From the NCBI GenBank assembly GCA_919901855.1, contig CAKKQC010000010.1:158865-222864 (forward strand): a stretch of 64,000 bases of DNA. Direction: 5' to 3'. Position numbers and translations under genes: made by a program. Under the pieces are notes generated by a model. It saw nothing but the letters and a program-made list of their open reading frames with translations, made no database searches and was not told where the DNA came from. Positions 49,152 through 55,526 of this stretch are shown here, piece after piece (positions within the stretch are counted from its first letter, which is position 1; every line of letters starts with the position of its first letter). The DNA comes from a bacterium (GTDB lineage: Bacteria > Oederibacteriota > CAKKQC01).

Positions 49152-49433
49152 TTGTCACTCTCGCTGCTCCTGGAAGATACTGGGAACAGGCTGATGAAGG
49201 TGAACATCGTCGTATTCGGCCGGCTCAAGGACCGGTTCGGGGGGCGCTCGAGCCTCGAGATCACGATGGTGGATCCCGCCAAACTGCGCCAGGCGATCCG
49301 CGCCGTCGAGGCCGGGGGCGAGCCCCTCGGCGCCGACGTGGCGGTGGCCGTGAACGGCAGGATCGTGCGCGGCGACGCGGACCTCCAGGACGGGGACGAG
49401 GTGCTCCTGCTCCCGCCCGTCAGCGGCGGGTGA
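49152..49433 (+). CDS. moaD: Molybdopterin synthase small subunit
   Basis: Two starts are possible. A TTG at 49152 has GGAGG five bases upstream and adds fourteen residues. An ATG at 49194 begins exactly where the MoaD fold begins (MKVNIVVFGRLKDRFGG) but lacks a good ribosome site. The ubiquitin-like protein ends in VSGG; the terminal Gly-Gly carries the thiocarboxylate sulfur used to make molybdopterin. It is followed two bases later by moaE. The pair would supply cofactor for the molybdoenzyme at the start of the window. Confidence 0.88.
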   Translation: MSLSLLLEDTGNRLMKVNIVVFGRLKDRFGGRSSLEITMVDPAKLRQAIRAVEAGGEPLGADVAVAVNGRIVRGDADLQDGDEVLLLPPVSGG

Positions 49434-49434
49434 G

Positions 49435-49854
49435 ATGGTCGCCCTGTCGGACGCCCCGATCGATGTCGCCGCCGTGCTGGGTTCCGTCCGGGACGACGCC
49501 TGCGGGGCGATCGCGAGCTTCACCGGGGTCGTGCGGGGCGACGAGGAGGCCGGCGACCGGGTCGCGGCCCTCGAGTACGAGGCCCATCCGGGGATGGCGG
49601 TGGCCGCCATGCGCAAGATCGGGGAAGAGGTGGCCGGCCCGGAGTCCATGCGCTGCGCGATTCACCACCGGACCGGCCGGGTGGCCGTGGGCGAGGTGTC
49701 CGTGGTGGTCGCCGTCGCGGCACCCCACCGGGCCGAGGCGCTCGAGGCGTGCCGGATCGCGGTCGACCGGCTGAAAGCGACGGTCCCGATCTGGAAGAAG
49801 GTGCTCTTCACGTCCGGGCGGACGGCCTGGGCGGAAGGGACTCCGCTGGCATGA
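49435..49854 (+). CDS. moaE: Molybdopterin synthase large subunit
   Basis: The 139-residue protein has IASFTGVVRG, LEYEAHPGMAVAAM, HHRTGRVAVGEVSVVVAVAA and LKATVPIWKK, which includes the conserved catalytic lysines. MoaE transfers sulfur from MoaD to cyclic pyranopterin phosphate. Its length and motifs are normal for the family. Confidence 0.92.
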   Translation: MVALSDAPIDVAAVLGSVRDDACGAIASFTGVVRGDEEAGDRVAALEYEAHPGMAVAAMRKIGEEVAGPESMRCAIHHRTGRVAVGEVSVVVAVAAPHRAEALEACRIAVDRLKATVPIWKKVLFTSGRTAWAEGTPLA

Positions 49855-49915
49855 GCGCGACGCGATCCATCACGGCAGCCCCGTTCGGGGCGCGGCTGTA
49901 CAATAATCCGGAATC

Positions 49916-51580
49916 ATGATGAACGACACAACGGCCAGACCAACCCTCCGGGATCTGCTGAAGAGCGGTGAGTTTCTCTACGGCGCCGAGCTCGTAACGA
50001 CGCGGGGGGCGGTGCCGCCCGGGTCCAAGGACAAGCTCGTCGCGCTCGGCGAGGGGTTCGCCTCGAACCCCCGGATCTCGTGGATCTCGGTCACGGACAA
50101 TCCGGGGGGCAGTCCCATGACGCCCGCGGACGTCGTGGGCCGGTACTTCCAGGACCGCAAGGAAGTCGTCATCCACCTCACGTGCAAGGACATGAACCGC
50201 AACGGCGTCGAATCCGCGGCCTGGCGGTGCGCGTCGTCGGGGTTCACGAACTTCCTCGCGCTCTCGGGCGACTTCCCGTCCGGGGGCTACCGCGGGGCGG
50301 CGGCCGGCACGTTCGACCTGGACTCGGTCACGCTCATCTCCCTCCTGCGCGGGATGGGCGAGGGGCTCAAGGTGCCGGGGCGCAAGGGCGACATCGAGAC
50401 CCTGCCGCCCACCGGGTTCTTCACCGGATGCGCCGTGTCCCCGTTCAAGGCGCTGGAGTCCGAGCTGGTTCCCCAGTACCTGAAACTGCTGAGAAAGATC
50501 GCGGCGGGCGCGGAGTACGTGATTCCCCAGCTCGGCTACGACATGCGCAAGTTCCAGGAGATCATGCTCTTCCTCGCGATGAACAACGTGAAAGTGCCCG
50601 TGATCGGGAACGTGTACGTGCTGAACAAGACCGTGGCCGGCATGTTCAACCGGAACCTGTTCCCGGGATGCGTCGTCAGCGACGAGCTGCTGGCGCTGGC
50701 CGTCAAGTACGCGGCCGGCCCGGACAAGGGCAAGGCCTTCTTCACCGAGCTCGCCGCCAAGCAGATCGCGGTCTTCAAGGGGCTCGGGTTCGCCGGCGGG
50801 TACATCGCCGGGCTCGCGAAGCCGGAGCCGTTCGCCGAGATCGTGGCGCTCGCCGAGAGCTACGGGGCCGACGACTGGAAGGCGTTCGCCAAGGAGATCC
50901 AGTTCCCGAAGAAGAACGAGTTCTACCTGTTCGAGAAGGACCCGGCCACCGGGCTGGGTATCCCCGGCCGGCTGGACGCCGGGTACCTGGAACGGACGAA
51001 GCGGCGGGCCAGCGGTCCGAACGTGACCCTCGGGTACCGGGGCTCCAGGCTGACCCACAGCGTCCTGTTCACGCGGGAGAAGGGCCTGTTCGGGCCGATG
51101 CGGAGCCTGTTCGGGTTCCTCGACAAGCGGAAGGGGCTCATGAAGGGCGTGCACGGGATCGAGCATCTCGGCAAGTTCGTCATGTTCGGCTGCCAGGACT
51201 GCGGGGACTGCAGCCTGCCCGACATCGCCTACCTGTGCCCGATGTCCGCGTGCTCCAAGAACGAGCGCAACGGGCCGTGCGGCGGGTCGCACGACGGGAC
51301 CTGCGAGGTGGGGGAGAAGCAGTGCATCTGGGTGCGCGGGTACGAGCGGCTGCGCCGGTTCGGCGAGGTGGACCAGGTCCTGCGGGCCCCCATCGTCTTC
51401 TACAACCCCGCGCTGCTGGGGACGTCGTCGTGGGCCAACACGTATCTCGGCCGCGATCATTCGGCGCCTCCGGCTCCGCCAGCAGCCGAGACGGCGCCGA
51501 AGCCTGCATCGGGCTCAACGGCGGGACCGGTGGCGCCGATGCCACATCCCCCGATCGCGCCGGGGAGTGCCCCGAAGTGA
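49916..51580 (+). CDS. metF: Methylene-THF reductase (MetF) fused to a cysteine-rich MetV-like domain
   Basis: The 554-residue protein starts at one of two adjacent ATGs. The first 310 residues form a MetF-type barrel (FLYGAELVTTRGAVPPGS, ISWISVTDNPGGSPMTPADV, VIHLTCKDMNRNGVESAAW, FLALSGDFPSGG). The C-terminal half contains GCQDCGDCSLPDIAYLC, SACSKNERNGPCGG and GTCEVGEKQCIW. This is the cysteine-rich zinc/cluster domain of MetV, the separate partner of MetF in acetogens. An Ala/Pro tail follows. The enzyme interconverts methylene- and methyl-THF. The MetV-type domain suggests an electron donor other than NADH alone, as in Wood-Ljungdahl organisms, and the next gene is formate-THF ligase. Confidence 0.87.
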   Translation: MMNDTTARPTLRDLLKSGEFLYGAELVTTRGAVPPGSKDKLVALGEGFASNPRISWISVTDNPGGSPMTPADVVGRYFQDRKEVVIHLTCKDMNRNGVESAAWRCASSGFTNFLALSGDFPSGGYRGAAAGTFDLDSVTLISLLRGMGEGLKVPGRKGDIETLPPTGFFTGCAVSPFKALESELVPQYLKLLRKIAAGAEYVIPQLGYDMRKFQEIMLFLAMNNVKVPVIGNVYVLNKTVAGMFNRNLFPGCVVSDELLALAVKYAAGPDKGKAFFTELAAKQIAVFKGLGFAGGYIAGLAKPEPFAEIVALAESYGADDWKAFAKEIQFPKKNEFYLFEKDPATGLGIPGRLDAGYLERTKRRASGPNVTLGYRGSRLTHSVLFTREKGLFGPMRSLFGFLDKRKGLMKGVHGIEHLGKFVMFGCQDCGDCSLPDIAYLCPMSACSKNERNGPCGGSHDGTCEVGEKQCIWVRGYERLRRFGEVDQVLRAPIVFYNPALLGTSSWANTYLGRDHSAPPAPPAAETAPKPASGSTAGPVAPMPHPPIAPGSAPK

Positions 51581-51631
51581 CGGACGTAATCATGGTTTCG
51601 AGCGGTTCGAACCGGTAACGAGGAGGATTTC

Positions 51632-53362
51632 ATGAGCAAGTACGCGACAGCGGGGAAGAAGATTCCGTCGGACATCGAGATCGCCCAGGCGGCGAAGCTG
51701 AAGCCGATCACGGAGATCGCGAGGAATCTCGGCGTCACGGAGGACGAGCTCGAACCGTACGGGAAGTACATGGCCAAGATCGACCTCTCGATCCTCGACC
51801 GGCTCAAGTCCCGTCCGAACGGCAAGTTCATCACCGTGACGGCCATCTCGCCGACCCCGCTCGGGGAGGGCAAGACGGTCTCCTCCTTCGGGATCGGCCA
51901 GGGCCTGGCCAAGATCGGGAAGAAGGTCGTGAACGCGACGCGGGAGCCGTCCAAGGGCCCTACGTTCGGGATCAAGGGCGGGGCCTGCGGCGGCGGCTAC
52001 TCCCAGATGCTCCCCATGGAGCAGATCAACCTCAACTTCACCGGGGACATCCATGCGGTCGAGACCGCGCACAACCTGTTCAACGCGGCCATGGACGCGA
52101 GCATCTGCCACGGGAACCCCCACCGCCTCGATCCGGTGAACATCAACCTGCGCCGGTGCATGGACCTCAACGACCGGGCCCTCCGGAACGTCGTGGTCGC
52201 GCTCGGCGGGAAGCTCAACGGGTACCCGCGCGAGACCGGTTTCGACATCACCGTGGCCTCCGAGACGTCGGCCGTCCTCGCGCTGGCCAACGACCTGCAG
52301 GATCTCAGAAAGCGGCTGGGGCGCATGATCTGCGGGTTCACGTACGACAGCAAGCCCGTCACGGCCGAGGACCTCAAGGTGGCCGGCGCGATGGCGGTCC
52401 TGCTCAAGGACGCGATCAAGCCCAACCTGATCCAGTCCACGGAGAACCACCCCGTGATCTGCCACGGGTTCCCGTTCGCGAACGTCGCGCACGGCAACAA
52501 CTCCGTGCTGGCCGACCGGATCGCGCTCAAGCTCGCGGACTACGTCGTGACCGAGAGCGGGTTCGGGGCGGACTGCGGGGCCGAGAAACTCTTCGACATC
52601 GTGTGCCGGCAGAGCGGGCTCGTCGTGGACTGCGCCGTGATCACGCTTTCCATCCGGGCGCTCAAGATGCACGGCGGGGCCTACGTGTTCCGGCCGGGCC
52701 AGAAGTACGACAAGGCGAACGCCGAGAAGATGAACCTGCCGGCGCTCGAGAAGGGGTGCGAGAACCTGCGCGTGCACATCGAGAACGTGCGCCAGTTCGG
52801 CATCCCCGTGGTCGTCACGATCAACCTCTTCAGCGCCGACCACGACGAGGAGATCGACTTCGTCCGCAAGTACGCGCTCGACCACGGGGCCGCGTTCGCG
52901 GTGCCCCTCGAGGCCTGGGCGCGGGGCGGGGACGGCTGCACGGAGGCCGCGGAGGCCATCGTCAAGGCCTGTGCGATGCCGAACACGTTCCACACGCTCT
53001 ATCCCGACGACATGACGATCAAGCAGAAGATCGAGACCATCGCCGCCAAGATCTACCGGGCGGAGGGCGTGGACTATTCGCCCCTCGCGGAGAAGAAGAT
53101 CAAGCTCTTCGAGGAGCTGGGGATGGGGAAGCTGTGCATCAACGTGGCCAAGACCCAGTACTCGCTCACGCACGACCCGAGCCTGCTCGGGGCGCCCCCG
53201 GCGCACTACCGCATTCCCGTGCGCGACGTCCGGTGCTCGGCCGGCGCGGGCTTCCTCTATCCCCTCCTGGGGGAGATGAACACGATGCCCGGGCTGCCCG
53301 CCAAGGCGGCCTACATGGACGTGGACATCGACGCGAACGGGAAGACCGTCGGGCTGTTCTAG
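51632..53362 (+). CDS. fhs: Formate-tetrahydrofolate ligase
   Basis: The 576-residue protein has GAGGAGG before its ATG. It contains the P-loop TPLGEGKTV near residue 75, then TREPSKGPTFGIKGGACGGG, FTGDIHAVETAHNL and TESGFGADCGAEKLFDI, all standard Fhs motifs. It makes 10-formyl-THF from formate, ATP and THF. CFCs such as folD are not in the window. The last 76 bases of the gene are present again at 54588-54663, beyond an inserted ATPase gene, and its natural terminator now lies beyond that second copy. Confidence 0.95.
   Translation: MSKYATAGKKIPSDIEIAQAAKLKPITEIARNLGVTEDELEPYGKYMAKIDLSILDRLKSRPNGKFITVTAISPTPLGEGKTVSSFGIGQGLAKIGKKVVNATREPSKGPTFGIKGGACGGGYSQMLPMEQINLNFTGDIHAVETAHNLFNAAMDASICHGNPHRLDPVNINLRRCMDLNDRALRNVVVALGGKLNGYPRETGFDITVASETSAVLALANDLQDLRKRLGRMICGFTYDSKPVTAEDLKVAGAMAVLLKDAIKPNLIQSTENHPVICHGFPFANVAHGNNSVLADRIALKLADYVVTESGFGADCGAEKLFDIVCRQSGLVVDCAVITLSIRALKMHGGAYVFRPGQKYDKANAEKMNLPALEKGCENLRVHIENVRQFGIPVVVTINLFSADHDEEIDFVRKYALDHGAAFAVPLEAWARGGDGCTEAAEAIVKACAMPNTFHTLYPDDMTIKQKIETIAAKIYRAEGVDYSPLAEKKIKLFEELGMGKLCINVAKTQYSLTHDPSLLGAPPAHYRIPVRDVRCSAGAGFLYPLLGEMNTMPGLPAKAAYMDVDIDANGKTVGLF
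53287..53362 (+). repeat. 76-bp direct repeat, copy 1 (the 3' end of fhs)
   Basis: This segment, ending exactly at the fhs stop, matches 54588-54663 in the same orientation at 75 of 76 positions (the mismatch is G at 53293 versus C at 54594). It marks the left edge of a 1,225-bp insertion. Confidence 0.95.
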
Positions 53363-53364
53363 CA

Positions 53365-53380
53365 GGGGACGTACGTCCCC
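53365..53380. repeat. Perfect 16-bp palindrome GGGGACGTACGTCCCC
   Basis: It lies two bases after the fhs stop, between fhs and the convergent ATPase gene. It has the GGGGAC...GTCCCC ends also found in the inverted repeat at 55318-55384. It may be a small REP-like element, an insertion-end sequence or a bidirectional terminator stem. Confidence 0.8.
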
Positions 53381-53382
53381 GC

Positions 53383-54519
53383 TCACCCCATGAGGGAGGG
53401 GACCGCGGAGGCCGGCAGCACGGCGATCGTGTTCGTTCCGAATCGCACCTTCGTCGGCCGGCGGACATCCTGGGCGACAACCGCCAGAACGGATCCCGGG
53501 TAGGCGCGGGCGAAGGACAGCATGCCGCCGGGGTTGAACTCGTGAGCCGACCATTTGCATTCGATGGCGATGGGCGGCCTGCCGTGACGCGGAACCACGA
53601 AATCGACTTCGTTTCCGTGCTTGTCGCGCCAATACGATACTTGGCGACTCTGGATGACGGCATGGATTTCGTTCAGCACCATGTGTTCCCACAGGATGCC
53701 CCGGTTCGCCGGCGTCACATGGCTCCATCCGTTGAAGTAGCTGACGAAGCCGGTGTCGAAGGAATACACCCTGGGGGCGGCGACGATTTCGATGGCCCGG
53801 CGCGAGTTGAACGGCCGCAGGACGTGCGCAACGTGCATGCCTTCGAGGATGGCGAGGTAATTCGTAATGGTCATGCGGTTCACCTCGCAGGGCCGTGAGA
53901 ACGTGGTCGCCTCGAAGATGGAGCCGCTCTGGTGCATGAGGAGCTCGACGAACTTCGCGAAGGGGCTCTTCTGCTGTATGCGGAACAGCTCTTCGACATC
54001 CCTCGCCCAGTAATCGTCCATCCACTCCCTGAAGAAGTCCTCGCGCAGCCTTGTTTGCAGGAAGAGCGGAGGAAGTCCTCCGAAGATCAGGCGATGCGAC
54101 AAAGTCCGGTGTCCGAAATCTCGCATATCCCGAAGGGTGATGGGGGTAAGCCGGATCGAGATCTTCCGTCCGGTGAGGGTGTCGCGGAACTTCCGGGAGG
54201 CTCCCAGTGTCGAGGAGCCTGTCGCAAGGATCTTGATCGCGGGATAGTGGTCTGCCGCGATCTTCAGCAGTTGAGACGGATTAGCGAGCTTCTGGATCTC
54301 GTCCAGCACGATGCGTGCCCGGCCGATGCCCGCGAGGAACCGCGTTGGGTCTTCCAGTCTCGACCGGATCTCCGGTAGCTCGCAGTCGTAGTAGCGGATG
54401 CCGGGGACGCTTCTCGACAGGTACGTCTTGCCGGCCCGACGGACTCCCGAGAGCCAGATCACCGTCCTGTCGCGCCACGCGGCCTCGATGAGGCTCAGCC
54501 AGTACCTGCGGATCGCCAT
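53383..54519 (-). CDS. AAA_14/DUF4143 family ATPase with nuclease-like C-terminal domain
   Basis: The 378-residue protein has a Walker A motif (GVRRAGKTYL, residues 25-34), Walker B (ARIVLDEIQKL) and a sensor-like ATGSS. The DUF4143 half ends in YWRDKHGNEVDFVV and IAIECKW, which resembles a PD-(D/E)xK nuclease core. The family is widespread, often in mobile or genome-plastic contexts, and its function is unclear. Base composition and codon use are visibly less GC-biased than the neighbours. It lies antisense to fhs, between two direct copies of the fhs 3' end. Its promoter places the -10 only six bases before the ATG, so the mRNA is probably leaderless. Confidence 0.88.
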   Translation of the reverse strand: MAIRRYWLSLIEAAWRDRTVIWLSGVRRAGKTYLSRSVPGIRYYDCELPEIRSRLEDPTRFLAGIGRARIVLDEIQKLANPSQLLKIAADHYPAIKILATGSSTLGASRKFRDTLTGRKISIRLTPITLRDMRDFGHRTLSHRLIFGGLPPLFLQTRLREDFFREWMDDYWARDVEELFRIQQKSPFAKFVELLMHQSGSIFEATTFSRPCEVNRMTITNYLAILEGMHVAHVLRPFNSRRAIEIVAAPRVYSFDTGFVSYFNGWSHVTPANRGILWEHMVLNEIHAVIQSRQVSYWRDKHGNEVDFVVPRHGRPPIAIECKWSAHEFNPGGMLSFARAYPGSVLAVVAQDVRRPTKVRFGTNTIAVLPASAVPSLMG

Positions 54520-54525
54520 GGACGT

Positions 54526-54554
54526 ATTGTAGCAGAGATGTACCAAACGCTAAA
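54526..54554 (-). promoter_or_regulatory. Leaderless promoter of the AAA_14 ATPase gene
   Basis: On the minus strand TTTAGC and TACAAT are 17 bases apart and TACAAT is followed by six bases and then the ATG. The -35 box lies inside the palindrome at 54539-54572, so a bound repressor would block it. Confidence 0.6.
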
Positions 54555-54572
54555 GTGTTAGCGTTTCGTACA
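54539..54572. promoter_or_regulatory. 34-nt imperfect palindrome over the ATPase promoter
   Basis: TGTAC-C-AAACGCTAA and TTAGCGTTT-C-GTACA are inverted copies with one mismatch, around an AGTG centre. It overlaps the -35 region of the ATPase gene and lies 16 nt from the second copy of the fhs end. It could be an operator or a recombination site. Confidence 0.75.
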
Positions 54573-54587
54573 CCCATGGCGCACCGC

Positions 54588-54663
54588 GCCCGGCCTGCCC
54601 GCCAAGGCGGCCTACATGGACGTGGACATCGACGCGAACGGGAAGACCGTCGGGCTGTTCTAG
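54588..54663 (+). repeat. 76-bp direct repeat, copy 2 (detached fhs 3' end)
   Basis: Matches the last 76 bases of fhs at 75 positions, including the stop codon, and is directly followed by a strong terminator. This looks like the original downstream flank of fhs, separated from the gene by the ATPase insertion. It encodes nothing by itself. Confidence 0.95.
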
Positions 54664-54684
54664 AACAACAAGGTCCGCAGCGAA

Positions 54685-54722
54685 ACGGGGGGAGCGGCCA
54701 TCCGCTCCCCCCGTCGTTTTAT
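54685..54722 (+). terminator. Strong rho-independent terminator, ancestral to fhs
   Basis: ACGGGGGGAGCGG pairs with CCGCTCCCCCCGT, a perfect 13-bp stem with a CCAT loop, followed by CGTTTTAT. It lies 21 nt after the detached fhs end. Confidence 0.9.
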
Positions 54723-54747
54723 AGGTATATCCCTTCTGGTAATACCC

Positions 54748-54776
54748 TTGACCACACTTGCCGAGGTCAATACTCT
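54748..54776 (+). promoter_or_regulatory. Leaderless promoter of the DUF488 gene
   Basis: TTGACC and TACTCT are 17 bases apart, and the ATG lies six bases after the -10. GGTCAA ends the spacer, making an inverted repeat with the -35. The TTGAC-N13-GTCAA arrangement is the same as at 27654. Confidence 0.6.
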
Positions 54777-54782
54777 GGTTGT

Positions 54783-55298
54783 ATGACTCGGTTGAAGTCT
54801 TCTGGCTCTCGATGCGCAGGACGCGGAAACGGGCACGCAGCGCCTTCGGAAGGTAATGCTACCGTCGTCTACACCATCGGATACGAGGGTCGCGGCATCC
54901 GCGATTTCATCGAACAGTTGAAGGCCAAAGACGTCGAAGTACTTCTCGACGTCCGCGACAATCCGAATAGCCGGAACCGGGATTTCTGCAAGTCCCGGCT
55001 GGAACGGACCCTTGGCCGGCAGGGGATACGGTATGAGCATAAGAAGGGCCTGGGGAATCCGAAGCCGATCAGGGACGCCTACAAACTCACAGGCAACAAG
55101 GAGAGGTTCGTCCGTGCCTTCAGCGCGTTCCTGAGCACGCGTAAAGACGATCTCAACGATCTCCATGTGGATGTCATCACTTCAGTGTGCTGCGTCATGT
55201 GCGTGGAGCGGGATCCGGAGACGTGCCACAGGTCGCTGGTGGGCGAGCGCCTGCGGAGTCTTAACGGCCATGCCGTCGCCGTGGTTCATATAGAGTAA
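54783..55298 (+). CDS. DUF488 family protein
   Basis: The ATG at 54783 is chosen because a good promoter ends just before it; the frame is open further upstream through the terminator, which cannot be coding. The 171-residue protein contains VVYTIGYEGRGIRDFIEQLK, LLDVRDNPNSRN, FCKSRLERTL and, near the end, CCVMCVERDPETCHRSLV, the DUF488 hallmarks including the CHR motif. The biochemical function is unknown; family members are frequent in defence islands. It is the first gene of the accessory block after the fhs terminator and stands alone upstream of the restriction-modification genes. Confidence 0.86.
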   Translation: MTRLKSSGSRCAGRGNGHAAPSEGNATVVYTIGYEGRGIRDFIEQLKAKDVEVLLDVRDNPNSRNRDFCKSRLERTLGRQGIRYEHKKGLGNPKPIRDAYKLTGNKERFVRAFSAFLSTRKDDLNDLHVDVITSVCCVMCVERDPETCHRSLVGERLRSLNGHAVAVVHIE

Positions 55299-55317
55299 CT
55301 GCGGTGCAGTTGAGGAC

Positions 55318-55384
55318 GCCGGGGACGGTCTTTGCATCATCATTGGATCCTCCTCGAATTCAATGATCCAAAGACTGTCCCCGC
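55318..55384. repeat. REP-like inverted repeat with GGGGAC/GTCCCC ends
   Basis: GGGGACGGTCTTTG and, after a 42-nt centre holding ATCATTGGAT and AATGATCC, CAAAGACTGTCCCC are inverted copies with one mismatch. The whole unit folds into a long hairpin. Its ends match those of the palindrome at 53365, suggesting a small dispersed element of the REP/MITE kind. It could also end transcription from the DUF488 gene. Confidence 0.75.
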
Positions 55385-55526
55385 TCCCTGGCCCGATAAC
55401 GATCCGCTGTACGTTCGGCCGAATAGAACAGCGCAGAAAGGGTTCGGCAACAGAGACCAGGGGGTATCATGTAGAGACAATCGGCACCCAGTGCCGGAGC
55501 CACTCGAAAGGGGTGTCCTCGCAGAG

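Noticed and set aside
51604..51613. GGTTCGAACC, like a tRNA T-arm
   Set aside because: No acceptor, D or anticodon stems are present around it; it is only a short palindrome before fhs.
54555..54782. An N-terminal extension of the DUF488 protein reaching into the fhs repeat
   Set aside because: It would read through the fhs stop-containing repeat in another frame, a strong terminator and the promoter; the family begins after 54783.
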